In this document: positions 1-12,515 of the stretch, in pieces | Layout of the letters: each line of letters starts with the position of its first letter | Numbering within the stretch: the stretch's first letter is position 1 | Source of the DNA: Microcebus murinus | Lineage: Eukaryota > Chordata > Mammalia > Primates > Cheirogaleidae | DNA length: 64,000 nucleotides | Direction of reading: 5' to 3' | Assembly (NCBI RefSeq): GCF_040939455.1 | Contig: NC_134115.1 | Coordinates: 23,896,727-23,960,726 of the forward strand | Position numbers and translations under genes: made by a program | The notes under the pieces: model-generated | The model's database searches: none | Told to the model about the DNA's origin: nothing | The model's input: only the letters and a program-made list of their open reading frames with translations

Positions 1-232
1 AATTGGTATTAACTGATCAACACTTAAGTGCACATATATTAATAACATTCATCGGGTGTCAGGCAGGTGGCGGGGGAGGAGGGGTTGGGTATATACACAC
101 CTAAAGGGTGCGAGGCACACAGTCTGGGGGATGGACACACTTGAAGCTCTGACTCGGGTGAGGCAAGGGCAATATGCATAACCTAAACATTTGTACGCCC
201 ATAATATGCTGAAATAAAAAAAGAAAAAAAAG
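1..232 (+). mobile_element. L1 LINE 3' end, strepsirrhine type, cut by window edge
   Basis: This is an L1 3' UTR in sense orientation ending in an A-rich tail at about 214-232. It shares a G-rich block, a conserved 'gggggatggacac' stretch and the terminal 'cataatatgctgaaataaa' with the copy ending at 57404. From memory this 3' UTR type belongs to lemur and galago L1s; that is not a search result. The 5' part lies outside the window. Confidence 0.85.
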
Positions 233-889
233 AGAATTCTCTAATGCCAAGGGTGAGGGCATTCCCAGTTTTATGTGGGGGTCTTCCATCAGAATCTTGA
301 TTGGGCGAAGGTCCAGATTACTATCCTGACTCCTGTACCCCACACAGCCATCAAAATGGAAGCTCATGAGGGTTGGTAGATAGCTTGGGGATAAAAGACA
401 ATTTAAATGTCCCCCTTCTTCTGGATCAGGTATGTTTATAAATTTATAAATGTATTGAAGGAAAAACTTATTTTTCTACACAAAGCTTTATATTTAAACT
501 TTGAAAATCCCCTTCTAATTTAAACACAGATAAAAATTATAAATGGCCCATTTCCTAGAACAACATCATGTCTAAAACTGCAAAATGTAGTTTAGGAAAA
601 GAATTAATCATGGGTTAAACAGATTCATTTTGGGAAAATGAAGGCAGGTTGGAAGATAAGATAGCTGTTTACAGAGGATATTGTCCTTTATCACTATGTA
701 TATAGCTCTAAGGTTTTATTATAAGAATTATTTTCTCATTTACAGCTGTCACTTAAAATATAATAGTATAATATAGACCAACTGCTCTTCATTCTAGCTT
801 TCACATTGTTTTTTATTTTTTCCTCTGGTTCTCAGAAGCCTTTACTTTTTTGACTAACAATGTATTTTTAAAAGATGTTCTCTTAGGCA
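233..889. other. AT-rich intronic DNA, nothing recognised
   Basis: No coding potential, RNA gene or recognisable repeat was seen here. The stretch lies inside the inferred first intron of RORB. Confidence 0.5.
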
Positions 890-1300
890 CTTCCATAGAT
901 TGCTGGTGGTGCAAAACATGGTACAACCACTACAGAGAGCAATTTAAGAATATTTATAAAATAACAAATGCATTTACTCTCTGATCCAGCAATCTCACTT
1001 CCGGAAATCTGTCCTACAGATTTACCTGCATACCTACAAAATGATACATTTATGAGGTTTTTTTAATTGAAGCATTGTTTATAAGAGCAAAAGACTGGAA
1101 ACATCTGAAATGATCATTAATGAAGTAGGAGTTAAATCGAATATGGCACATCTATTCTATGTAATGATACTATGCAGTTATAAAAAGAGATTGAGAAAGA
1201 TGTCTGTACTAATAATAAGATATTTTAAGTGAAAAATGCCAAATTTCAAACTCTAGCATATTCTGTTCTACCTTTGTACAATGAAGGAGAAAATTACCAA
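890..1300 (+). mobile_element. Old L1 (L1M-type) ORF2 3' fragment
   Basis: The sequence follows the end of L1 ORF2: an 'attgctggtggtgcaaaacatggtac'-like stretch, then the 'gatccagcaatctcacttcc' block, then the segment for the 'agcaaaagactggaaacatctgaaatg' region. It is heavily diverged with stop codons in all frames. Subfamily is not assigned. Confidence 0.75.
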
Positions 1301-1379
1301 TATATTTTCTTATTTTCTGTATGTATCAACTTATTTACTTAACAAACACATAGCTTGCACATTCCACATTTCATTTGTC

Positions 1380-1510
1380 AGGAACTCTTCTATGTATTGT
1401 TATAAATATCAACCCAATTAATATTCATTAAGACACTTTGATGTGGATATTGTTATCCTCATTTTTGCTGATGAATAAATTGAAGCATAGAGGAGTAATG
1501 CATAAGAGCT
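1380..1510 (-). mobile_element. MIR SINE, diverged
   Basis: The 'gtggatattgttatcctcattttt...gatgaataaattgaagca' core matches the reverse-oriented MIR core. Ends are approximate. Confidence 0.6.
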
Positions 1511-2095
1511 AATATAAATGATAACTAGAGGAGGCAGGTTGGGGCACAGGTGGATAGATGGGGAGAGGGGAGGAAAAGTTCTCAATATATACCCTGTTAT
1601 ATATATTTTTATTTTCAAACTCTGTGGATGAATTAGTTACTCAAACAAAAGATATTTTTCAAAAAAGTATTCAACATTTTTGGTTGTTTTCAGTGGAAAG
1701 TGTTCAGTTTGCCATATTGCTAAAAGAGCAAGGTGCAAAGAGTTGGTTATAAATCCCATTCATTCTGGCCTTGTCTTTCTGTCTCACTGACCAACAAAAC
1801 AAAAAACGAAACAAAAGCCCTTTTCATTCAAATAAAATAGTTTTTTCTTTCCCATTTTAAATTTGAAAATGATGATTACTTTTATGTCTGGAAGATGACT
1901 CAGGGCTGAAGCAAGAAGCAAAATTACTTTGTTTTTCTTTGGAAAAAAAAATTTTTTTTGAAGGAATTGAGAGATAGATAAGTGATTTGGTAATTTAACC
2001 ACAAAACTTAAGGTTTTCTGGAATTGTGCTTGAAGTGGTATTTTCTTTCTACCTATACATGGAATTCATAATAAAAGGTGGCCCCGTCCCACTGT
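1511..2095. other. Unassigned intronic DNA
   Basis: A short G-rich purine run lies at 1528-1575. Open frames here are short and lack codon structure. Nothing else was recognised. Confidence 0.45.
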
Positions 2096-2099
2096 GCCC

Positions 2100-2345
2100 C
2101 TGGCTTGCCTGCCACCCTTTGTTCTCCTATCCTGCTTTCATTTTCTTGATGGTATTTATCAATAACTGCCATTTGTCTCATTTTTGTTGACACATTCATG
2201 GTCTGTCTCCCCTATTGAACTAATGAATAAAAGGCTCTATGAGGGTAAAAACATTATCTGGCTTCATAACACTGTAGCCCAGTACATTGAAACAGTATCT
2301 CAAACATGGTCTGCTTTCAGTAAATATTTATTAAAATTATTAATA
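2100..2345 (+). mobile_element. L2 LINE 3' end
   Basis: The order 'gtctgtctcccc...aactaatgaataaaaggctctatgaggg...cagtacattgaaacagtatct...cagtaaatatttatt' matches the L2 3' terminal region. It is diverged. Confidence 0.65.
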
Positions 2346-2858
2346 GGAAGTCCCGGTTTACATTCAAAGTGAGCCATCTTGTACATCATTTTCCCTTTCT
2401 TTTATTTGTTCTCATCCAAACAGCAACCCATCTTGGAATGCTGTGCACTCATTTTCATGGCATGATAGAATTAGTTTTTCTAAAGATGTTGCATTTCAAG
2501 GGGAACGCAAAGAGAAATCAGCAATGTCTAAACTAAATCTAATGCAAAACACACCTATAAATTTACGAATAAATATATGTCATCGTCTATGATATTTGCT
2601 TTCAATTTTCTGCTGTAGTTCTTAATTGATTGCTTACTTTCATATGGTATTGCTCAATATGTGAAGTGTATTCATGAATACCATTCTACAGGATTTATTT
2701 TAAGACTTGACTTGATCTTTCTAACCTTAAAGAAAATGAACTTTAGTTTAGCATTTGTTTCTATATTTCCATATAATCATGAGCAGGGAATGAACATAAG
2801 TCAGAATTTTGTTTTCGTGTTTATTTGCTGTTGAGTCCATTAACAAAAACATTTCAGG
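2346..2858. other. Unassigned intronic DNA
   Basis: AT-rich, repeat-poor sequence with no gene or RNA feature seen. Confidence 0.4.
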
Positions 2859-2859
2859 A

Positions 2860-2885
2860 AAAAACAAAACAAAACAAAACAAAAC
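2860..2885 (+). repeat. (AAAAC)n microsatellite
   Basis: About five uninterrupted AAAAC units follow an A-run. Confidence 0.95.
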
Positions 2886-2904
2886 AGCAGCCGCCATTAT
2901 CTTC

Positions 2905-3055
2905 TTTGAGGTAGACACTTTTATCTTTGCTTTATTGATAAAGGGACCAGGGATCAGGGAGTTTGAGTAAATTGTCCAAGGTCACACAGCCAGGCAAGCT
3001 TGTATTCAGACTCAGTTTTGTCTGACTCTAAAGCTCATGCTCTTAATTGTGACTG
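2905..3055 (-). mobile_element. MIR SINE
   Basis: The 'aaattgtccaaggtcacacagccagg' stretch and the flanking 'attgataaagggaccagggatcaggg' block are the reverse-oriented MIR core. Confidence 0.8.
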
Positions 3056-3530
3056 AAGTATTTCCTTTTTACTATTTAACTCTTCCTTTTAAAGTTGTTT
3101 ATTGTTAGTATCTTTGGCTTTTGCTGTAAGCTACTCAAAATTATTTTATTAAGTAGATTAGGCATGATACATACACATATACATATATAAAAATACCTCT
3201 CAAAGTACTATGATTTTATTTGTATACTAATTGAATGATTAATTAATAATTGTTAATAAATTACAAATAATTGATGTGCACAGTATTTATAATAGTATTG
3301 CTGAAGCAAAACACTACTCAAAGAAGCACTTTCACAATAAATTATGCCAAATAGATAACTTCTTGGAATGTTTTCCCTGCTTATCAAACCCTAAAGTTTT
3401 ATTTCTTTCACTCATCTTTAATTTTTTTTAATTAAGAGGGTGAATAGTGGGCCAAAATATAAATTTCTCTAGTGATGAGATTTCTTTTGCTATTTTAAAA
3501 TTATCCAAGAGTGCTTCTTGAGAAAAAGAA
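3056..3530. other. AT-rich intronic DNA, nothing recognised
   Basis: Very AT-rich, with several TTAAT and ATAAT runs. No repeat family or gene was recognised. Confidence 0.45.
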
Positions 3531-3532
3531 TA

Positions 3533-4126
3533 CAGTCATGCATCACTGAATGACAGGTATATGTTCTAGAAAATACATTGTTAGGTGATTTTGTTGTGCA
3601 AACATCATAGAGTGTACTTACACAAACCTAGATGGCACAACCTTCTACACACCTAGGCTATATGGTAGAGACTATTGCTCCTGGGTTACAAACATGTAAT
3701 CCAGGCATGTTATTGTACTGCATGTTACTGCACTGAATACTGCAGGCAATTACAATGCATAGTAAGTATTTGTGTATCAAAACATAGAAAAGGTACAGTA
3801 AAAATACGGTATAAAAGATACAAAATGGTACACCTGTATTGGACACCTACCATAAATGGAATCTGTAGGACCAGAAGTTTCTCTGAGTGAATGTTGAGTG
3901 AATGTGAAGGCCTAGGACATTACCATGTACTACTGTAGACTTTATAAACACTCTACACTCAGGCTACATTAAATTCATATTTTTAAAAGGAACTATGCTA
4001 CAATGTTACAACACTATGACAATCAGTAGGTGGTAGGAATTTTCCAGCTACATTATAATCTCATGGCACCACCATCATATATGTGGCCCATCCTTGAACA
4101 AAATGTCATTATACAGTGCATAACTG
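3533..4126 (+). mobile_element. Tigger-group (TcMar) DNA transposon, non-autonomous
   Basis: The element is flanked by TA on both sides (3531-3532 and 4127-4128), as expected for Tc1/mariner insertion. Its ends form an imperfect terminal inverted repeat: CAGTCATGCATCAC at the left and CAGTTATGCACTGT read inward from the right. The interior matches the familiar 'catagagtgtacttacacaaacctagatgg' family. At 594 bp it is a near-complete non-autonomous copy. The exact family name is uncertain. Confidence 0.88.
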
Positions 4127-4128
4127 TA

Positions 4129-4700
4129 CTGTGTATGTCATCAGTTAACAAAAATAATTTTATTATATCTATGTCTGTACTGCTAAAACTCATCAAATGA
4201 CATTTAAAACTTCAAATGGCATGCAACTAATCAGTAGTGAGGCTCTTTGAAAATGTTTCATTTTGAACTAATGAATAAAATGCTTACTTTTGAAGCAGAA
4301 TGAATAAAGTTAAATGTCATTTTTTGTTTTTAAGAAAACAAACACCTGCTTGAAGATTTCTTATATTTAACCAGAGCTGAGGGTTTCATGTGGGGGAAAC
4401 AAATTAGCCTTTTCAAGTTTCAGGAGATGCTATGGGGATTTTCTTCTGAGTAGGCAAAAGTGACTAAGAGAAAAAATAAAACCTTTAAGAACTAGAAAGT
4501 CAAATATAAAAAAATGCCTTTTTTCTGTTTTCAGATGCTTAATACATTAATGCTTCATTCACTCCTGTTTACTATAATACATAAGAGAATGCACTGTCTT
4601 TATTCTTTAAGTCTCCAAGCAAAAGCAGATATTTGTGCCAGGAAGCATGGAGAAGAGGCAATGATGAATGAGGGAGCATGATGTTCTAGAAAACTACATT
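4129..4700. other. Unassigned intronic DNA
   Basis: No repeat family, gene or RNA signature was recognised. Confidence 0.4.
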
Positions 4701-4704
4701 CAAC

Positions 4705-4920
4705 TTAGAGAATAAAGGGCTGCATTCTATTTCCATCTCGGCTCTTAACTGGTTCTATAACTTGAAATAAGTCACTGAACTTTTTGAGGCTCAGTTTCTT
4801 ATCTGTAAAATGGGACTTATACCTTATATATATGACCTTATATATATGACCAAATAATTGTGGGAATCAATTCAAATAAATTAACGGCATGTGCAAAGGA
4901 TAAAAGTGCAATGTCAATAT
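4705..4920 (+). mobile_element. MIR SINE with internal 15-bp duplication
   Basis: The 'ggctcagtttcttatctgtaaaatggg' core identifies a sense MIR. A 15-bp unit (ccttatatatatga) is repeated in tandem at about 4821-4850. Confidence 0.75.
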
Positions 4921-4937
4921 AAGAGAAAATTCTTTCT

Positions 4938-4948
4938 TATATGGGTCA
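4938..4948 (+). promoter_or_regulatory. Consensus ROR response element (motif match only)
   Basis: TATATGGGTCA matches the monomeric ROR element WAWNTRGGTCA at every position. By my rough estimate one to two such matches are expected by chance in 64 kb, so function is not implied. Confidence 0.2.
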
Positions 4949-6600
4949 TGGGGGTGGCTAACACATTTTAGGAAAATTTAAATTTTTTTTTTTTACTTTC
5001 TCTCTCTCTCTCTCCAAGTTAAAAGCTTTTTGAATGGCAGATATTAAATTGCTGTGTTTATTGCCATCTCATCAGGTGACCCTGGGTTAGTCCGCTGATG
5101 TTTCCTCTTTTTTTTTTTTGCTTTTTCTTGCCATGGGAACAATTTAATAAATGACTCCAGTTACACAGTCCATTTTTTGGAACCTTGAAGTTACTGACTT
5201 GGTCTTATTACTGCAGGACAGTCAGAGTAAGCAATTGGTTTGAAATAATATTGTCAATTGACTTTGCTCCAGACAGTGAGAGAAAGGGAGATTTTGAGTT
5301 GTTTATAATCTTAATTGACCAAATATTTGACCAAAAGGTACTTTAATGTCCCCAAAAGAGGTGAAAAATTTCACTTAATGAATTTCCAAGGATTTAGATG
5401 AACTCAAAGAACTAGTTGTTAACATAGAGAGGGTCCTCTTTCTCTATTATCCTGTAAAAGTATGTCAGAGTTAACATAATATTTCTAATATCCATTTCTT
5501 CTACTACATCTTCCTTCTCCTCCTCCTTCTCCTCCTCTGTGGCATCATCAAAATCTTTAGTTTTAATGTAGTATCTTAGCTCCTTTTCAGCACAATTAGA
5601 TGTAGCAACTGACTCCTCCCTTTTTAAACCTAAAAACAAGATGTTATTTTAACTATCTAAACCAGAATAAATCATAAACTCAATAAGGTCTTGTCTTTTC
5701 TTAGTGGAAGCAACTTAATGGAGGAATTTAATACATCATGTAAACAGAGGAATTTGTTATATTTTATGAGATTTTGTAATATTCCATTGTTTCCATTTAG
5801 GGATATCTGTTGAGTCAATAACCTAAGATTGTCCTAGGACCAGGATTCACTAGCTTTTATAGCTATAATTTATAGATAATCAACAACAACTCCAAAATCC
5901 TACATCATTTTATTTTCAAGTCATTTGTTTTTATATTTAACTCCTTATAAAGGAGTAATGTTAAAATGCATTTAATTTGCATACCACTAACCAACAAATG
6001 GCATCATTCCACGAATTCCAACAAACGGCATCATTACTAGACTGCTTTTATTAGCAGGTTCCTGCTTTTTTTCTGAATTCGGATAGCTTATGGGAATGAT
6101 TTTCACCTCATACCCTGAAACATTTCTGAAGCAGCCAGACATCTTATTTTGTGAGTATGCTTATCATCAAATGACGAAGGAAGTTTCTCTAAAATCCTTG
6201 CAAATACCAAAACCATTTCTCAAAGCTCTTAAACTGAGAGACACAAGTTGGAGGTTTTGATTTCATGAGGGCAAAAAGAAGCCTCCTGGGAGCAGTGCGT
6301 GTTTTACTAGAGCCAGGAGGAGAATGATTGGAAAATTTATACCAACATTTTTTCATTCTGCCATCCTAGTCATAACCCTGGAATCCCAGAGACACGTACA
6401 CATATTCTCGTTAGCCAGGCATTCCCTTGATTTAGCCATTCTGAGTAACTTAGAAGCAAGTGGGAAAAAAAAGATCTGGTTAGTCTTTATCTAATGAGCA
6501 ATGTAAATCCCCTTTCTGCAACACAAAGATTTGCTTTTTCATCTTCTTTTTCCATGTGTTTTAATAAAGTGAACAGAACATGTGCCTTTTTATAAGATAA
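4949..6600. other. Unassigned intronic DNA with pyrimidine tracts
   Basis: There is a poly-T plus (CT)n tract at 4985-5015 and a CT-rich run at 5505-5540. A 75-residue minus-strand frame over the latter is acidic only because of the CT repeat. No gene or repeat family was recognised elsewhere. Confidence 0.45.
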
Positions 6601-6603
6601 CAT

Positions 6604-6605
<2 letters not shown>

Positions 6606-6641
<36 letters not shown>
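6606..6641 (+). repeat. (AC)n microsatellite
   Basis: About 18 uninterrupted dinucleotide units. Confidence 0.97.
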
Positions 6642-6642
<1 letters not shown>

Positions 6643-6779
6643 ACCCCCCTATGTTGCTCTGGGAAGGACTGCAGTTTTCATGTAAAATAACTGCATGTTT
6701 CACCTTGTTCTCCAGGGCTCCAAATTGCCAATCTTGTGATGCGCTGTCACAACTTATGCGTGACTGACTGGTTACAGAG

Positions 6780-7440
6780 CCCGCTGATCTATATGGAGAG
6801 GTGAGAATTTGTCACTGTGCATAAGCAGAAAGATCAGTCAGATACAGTGATAGATCTGTTCTTTGCCTGGATTCGTCTGCTGCTATATTAGGGTAGCTCG
6901 GCAGCTGCCAAATCCAATTGTGAGCCTGGTTTTGTGGTTGAGAAAACAGAAAAAGAAAAAATGATGTCCTGACATAGCCACTTTGGGGTACAGTAGCTGC
7001 AGAGTGAAAATATTATTGTAATCATTATGTCAAAATCTTCTCTGACTCTGTAGCCACCACAGGGGGTGCAGCAGCTACTTCAGCATCTTTTTCTCAGTCA
7101 CCGCAGAGAGAATTTATATATTGTGGCTTTGGGGTTCAAGTTAGCATCTGGGGTGTAAGTGGGTGGACAGGCTCACACAGAACTCAGTATGACTTTTTCC
7201 AGGCCTGCTAATTAGAATTAGCATCTGTAATTAAAAATGAAGCCATCACTCTGGTGCCAGGGGCAAAATATGGTCAAATGACCCTTAAACAAGCTGCAAT
7301 GGTGTTCTATGAAAATATTACAGATTTTGCAAAACTCATTAATGATGCTAAAGACAATGTGCCTCATTAGATTGGAGGGTATAAAATGTGCACAGTGGCT
7401 TATCGCTTTTGTGTTCATTCACTCGGCTGTGTTCATTACT
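6780..7440. promoter_or_regulatory. Candidate conserved non-coding element
   Basis: About 660 bp free of recognisable repeats, with unusually balanced base composition for this region. It contains a cluster of homeodomain-type sites: an inverted pair GCTAAT/ATTAGC at about 7207-7222 followed by CTGTAATTAAAA. This is the kind of sequence seen in intronic enhancers of developmental transcription factors. Conservation cannot be tested from one sequence, so this is an inference. Confidence 0.35.
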
Positions 7441-8205
7441 ATTCATGTGGATTAAAGAGGGGAAAAAAGAAATAAGATCAAAGAAATAATATCAGGCCAT
7501 TATCAATCATATTTAACTAGTGCCCTTTAACTACCAACCTCCATTCACTACTCCGTATCTGAGAGAAATTTCTTTCTCAGAACCCTCTTGGCTCCCTCAG
7601 GGAGTGCTAAAAGGCATTTTATTTATTCTTTATCCCTACATGAACCTGGCCATTTTAACAGCAAACAGAGGGAAAAGATACTTACAAAACAGAAGAGGGA
7701 ACTTCCATTAGAAAAGTTACATTTGGACTTAGTCTATTGGAGAACACTCAGGGGTGATATGAAAATGTTGTCAACAGAACAGCTATCCTGGTACCACAGA
7801 GGAGAACAACCACTATTTGGGTGGCTTTTCTCCTTAGTACATGATTAAATAAATGAGCCAATGGTCCCCTGTCCTTCTTTAAGGAGCCCTAGATCAAGCC
7901 CATTGGGCAAATTTTTTTTTTTTCAAGATTATCATCAACTTTTAACTTTTCAGTAGGAGCACAAAATCGATATTCTTACAAAAGCCTGAAACTTTATCAG
8001 CAGTACATACTTTAAAAAAGAATGAAAACCATTTCTCTAGTTTCCTCCTAATTAAAAAATCATAACCCCCATAGCTCATGGATTTCATAACAAAACCAAA
8101 CATATGAGAAACACTGGTGCCATTGTCTCTCTGGACTGATGCTCAGCCTGCAATCAATTTAAATAAACTTGACCAGGCCCATCCAGATTAAATTAATTTT
8201 AAAAA
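7441..8205. other. Unassigned intronic DNA
   Basis: No repeat family was recognised. Two overlapping frames at 7520-7848 are short and show no domain. Confidence 0.4.
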
Positions 8206-8208
8206 AAT

Positions 8209-8228
8209 GTGTGTGTGTGGGTAGATTA

Positions 8229-8262
<34 letters not shown>
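8209..8262 (+). repeat. (GT)n followed by (AAC)n microsatellites
   Basis: A short GTGTGTGTG run is followed by about 11 AAC/ACA units at 8230-8262. Confidence 0.95.
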
Positions 8263-8263
<1 letters not shown>

Positions 8264-11200
8264 TAATAACCATTAGAGCTTGTTAACCCTTGTAGAACTG
8301 CATTGTGATTAAAAACTTACATGTCAAAGGAACTCTGCTTCTGCGTTATTGTCATTAGTATTATTTTAGGTTGGGGATGTTGCTGTCACTGCCACTGTTA
8401 GTAATTTTTCAGGACACTGTACAGAACATTTCAGAAATGCAGATTTCATCATATTCCCAGAGTGGGAACAGCTGTGTGAGGGCTCCTGCACAACTATAAA
8501 GAAAAGTCCTGTAAATTTTTGCATAAATACGAGGAGAGCCCCAGGGAAAACAATTTGACACTCACTGGATCCTCTCAGAGGAAAGAATCTGCCATTTTCC
8601 CACTTGTGAGAAGCTCCACTTGTGAGATAATTCTATACAATGAATTAGAAAGCCTTTGAACAATGTGTGTGTGTTGGGGGGGGGGCAAGTTAGCAAACAC
8701 AAATGCCTAGAGAGACCAAGCATGTAGTGAAGCAAGTCCAGTGGGCACAGGAAACACAGAGAGAGTGCTTGCCCATTTAACGACGGAGGCCACTTTTCTT
8801 GTTACCTTGTGGGAATCAGGGCCCAAATCTCCTGACTTTTTAAAAGAGAAACTGGAAATCTGAATTCTTGCAAAGTTTCCTAATTTTAAAATGAAGGCAA
8901 CTTATTCGAAATGAGCCCAACAAAAACTATAGGATTCATCACACCAGCTGCCATTTTTAATTTACAGAGTATGTTGCTATATGATCCACATTTACTAAGG
9001 GTCCCCTGACCATAAAGGTTAATATGATGCTCTAAAGGATACGCTGGACATGAAGGATACGTTGAAGACAAGAACTGTGCTCCCAAAGAGTATGATATGT
9101 GGCTGAACCAATTAAGAAAGTAGGTCTCCAACGGTACTGCAAATATACAGTATAGCATTGCATTCTTCATCCTAATTAGCAATAATAAGAGTAAAATAGA
9201 ATTTTTGAGGAATAAAGACCAGGAGGAATGAATGGGAGTGGAAAGAGAAAATAAAAACTAAGCTTAGAGTGGTGCTTTCGGGCTGGATATCAGATCTGAA
9301 CACTGAGAAAAGGTGGGGGGTAGGGTGGAGATTCTGTTAGATTTTAATGATCTTCACAGACATACACATCTAGGTAATGTGACTGCTGTTGGAATAGAAT
9401 TGCATTCACATTTGATCACTCCCCTTATTAAAGAGCAGCATAGGAAAGAATTATAGAAATATTATTCAGGTTTTGATTCTTAGAAACTAATACTGACTTT
9501 AGAGGTCATGGATAGCTGATCAAGGATAGGTAAGCTTGAAACAAAATTTCTGATTGCAAACAATTCCACAGCATTATATGTTCTTTTATTTTTATTCACA
9601 GTGACAGTGTGTCAGCTTAGATAAAAAGAAACACTGAAGGTTTTTCATGGGCTTCAAACATCACATAGCATTAATTCCAATGAAAAATTTTCAAGACATG
9701 ACTTTAAATGGCAATAATTTTGACACTGTGAATTTCAAGACTAGGAATTCAACACCCCTCCATATAAACTGAACCCCATTTGCAAGAAGACTTAACAGTC
9801 TTTATAAAAAATTCTCATGTAAGGTTTAACATGTTTACACTCAAAATTTACTAGGGAAGGGTGGAAACAGAAAAGCTATTCTGAGTTCATTTGTATTTAT
9901 TTTTCTTTCAAAAGAAGATATAAAAAAAAGTAGGGCTTATTTTTTTTTCTCTTGTATATTAAAGCCAAACAACAATAAAACTTGATTGTCATTCTATTTA
10001 AAGAAGGCAATTATGCAATGGTTATATATACCCGACGCTCACATGTCTGAACCTAAGATGTCTGAGCCCTCTAAACCGATCTTGTAATAGAATTGCATTT
10101 CACAGGGGGGTAAAATGGCATAAAACCACAAGCTTGGTATTTCTGACATGGGAAAGCCATTCACTCAGGAAGGGAAATTCAGCTTCCTCAGAACTTCCAG
10201 ATCTTCACTTTGTACTTGGGCATAATACATAGATAGAAAACCGGCAGCTTTGGGGCCACTTTTGATTTGGTGGTGGGCATGGACTTATTCTAAAGGTAGA
10301 GTCTTGCACCCATTGGGGTGGGTGGCTTTGGGGTTATGGCTGCGTCTGAAAAAGCAAAAAGCTTGACCCTAGCATTTTACTTTGATCCATCATGATCACT
10401 TTGGTATAATAATCAGTGAAATCCCAGTGTTTGGGTCTTCAGTTTACATCTTTGTGAAGGTGTGAGGTTCACTTATGCTGACTGATAACTGTTTCAAAGT
10501 ACACTGCCTCCCTACTAAGTGTTCCTATGTTTTGGAGGTTTCTTCATGAGATATATGGTGTCATTAAGGGAGTACTATATTGCAGGATAGTATCATATTT
10601 TATAAAACAACAAAGAAAAATGAAAAGTTATAAAAAATTGATTTCTGGGATAAGAATAACATTGAATAAATGGGTGTGATAAGAAGGAAAATGCCATTTA
10701 AAAATGTCTCAATTAGTCACTGGGAAATAAACAAAGCCACTTTTAAGCCAGTGTGGAAGGGTCAATGTTCCTAATTCATACTTACAGAAAGGAATGATAA
10801 TAAGGAAAATGAATGATTTCAGGCCACAAGTGTGATCTCAGATGTTTCTGTCTGTAGATGAGTACCTTTTGATTATCAGCACAAATGGCAGAGTCTGACA
10901 ATTTCTCTTCTGCTTGTTCCATCATCCCTGGATCTACATGACAAAAAAAGACCAAATTTCCTCTCCAGGTGGTCATGTAGCCAATTATACTTGCAGGAAG
11001 CAATGTGAGGTTTTCACAGCAGTGTATATAACATGGTCAGTGTCACCTTTAGAGATACTGACTTCACTTTAATTCCCTGGGCTTCATTTGGCTTCAAATT
11101 CAGGGTGTACCAAGTATGATAGTTTTCATTTTGCTAAACCTAAGGAAAATGTGTAGAAATTTCAGTTAACTCTCACAAGGAGTGAAGAGAATCACGTTTT

Positions 11201-11595
11201 CTTCTCCAACCAATGAAATATAATAGGAAATAAAATTTCACTTCTATTTGGAAAATATTTTGCTTATGTGTGTGACCTTTTATCATACTTGGATTGGAAT
11301 TTGGATTTATCTCAGAGATTTGTAGGGACAGAAAGAGAAGATTAATTTTCATGTAACATGAAATGCATACATGTTTGGGGTGGGAGACAGAATATTGACA
11401 CTATAGAACATCACCTGAGCATACCATCAGTCTCATATGGTTTTCTTTGATATAGCTCTAGAGTGTTGCTTAATTAATATACCACTTTAATAATAAATCC
11501 TCATAATTTAGGACAAAAATGAGGGAATCAGTTTTTATTTTCCTAGGTATCATGCTTTTACACAGGAAGTGTATTATAATAATAAAACTTACAAT
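8263..11595. other. Repeat-poor intronic DNA
   Basis: Over 3 kb with no interspersed repeat I can name. A G-run follows GTGTGTGTG at about 8664-8685. Open frames (for example 8886-9182 and 10782-11003, minus strand) are under 100 codons and resemble no family. Parts could be conserved non-coding DNA. Confidence 0.4.
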
Positions 11596-11599
11596 ATCC

Positions 11600-11830
11600 A
11601 ACATTTATTTAGTGCTTGTTATATACTAGACACCATTTAGAGTGCTTTTAAAATACTTTATATTAGCTCTTTTAAACATATTATGTTTAAAAATAAACGT
11701 AAATTTACTATTTGTTAATAGTAAATTTTACTCTTTTAATTCTCACAAGTTGCCAAACAAAGTACTATTATTATGCTCATTTTCAAGATGAGAAGTTGAG
11801 GCCAATTTTAAAAAGCCTTAATTTTCAAAG
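11600..11830 (-). mobile_element. MIR SINE, diverged and expanded
   Basis: 'acatttatttagtgcttgttatatac' at the left and 'attatgctcattttcaagatgagaag' at the right are reverse-oriented MIR landmarks. An AT-rich extra segment separates them at about 11670-11730. Confidence 0.65.
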
Positions 11831-12295
11831 ATTTAAATATTGGAGAAATATGCAGTGATCTTACAAGGAGCAGAAATTATGGAAACATTTTTATGGTTGA
11901 CAACTAAATTGTTAAATCTGATCTTCATGTTATTTTTTTCCTAGCTTTGCATTAACTATTCTTAGCTTATTAGTTTCTTATTCATATTCTTTATTCTTCT
12001 GTTCAATCCTCTTGCCACTATAAACTATCCTTCTTTCCTTTCTTTCTTAATTTGTCAATGACAAATCAACTTTTAGAAGTCGTTTGGCTTTAATATCTCT
12101 TCCCTTTATCAAGAAAATAAACTATTATCTAAAAGCCCACTGGAAAATTTTGCAATAGCAGGAGGAATTTTTCTTAATTATGAAATATTTGATGGTTGCA
12201 ACAATACTTCCCCCATTCCTTAACCATCTTCGTGGATAGAAAATATGGCACTCCTCCTGGAAACCGTGGTCAAGTAAAGAGAATTTAATCTACCC
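11831..12295. other. Unassigned intronic DNA
   Basis: AT-rich; no gene, RNA or repeat family was recognised. Confidence 0.4.
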
Positions 12296-12299
12296 TTTG

Positions 12300-12515
12300 T
12301 TGAAAAAGGTTTCCTGGATTTGAATCCTGCTCATCTGAAGTCCTAGCTCCAACACTCAAGAAGGATATAACCTTAGGAATATTATTGACCTACCTTAGTC
12401 TCATTTCCTCATCGAAACCATGGCTTTAATACCAATATCCACTTCATGGGATTGTCTATCCAGTGCTGGGATAGAGTAGGCACACAACAAATGTTAGTCA
12501 CTCTTCTCGCCCGTG
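12300..12515 (+). mobile_element. MIR SINE
   Basis: The sequence runs from 'ggatttgaatcctgctc' through 'tagtctcatttcctcatc' to 'gtaggcacacaacaaatgttag', the sense MIR order. Confidence 0.75.
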
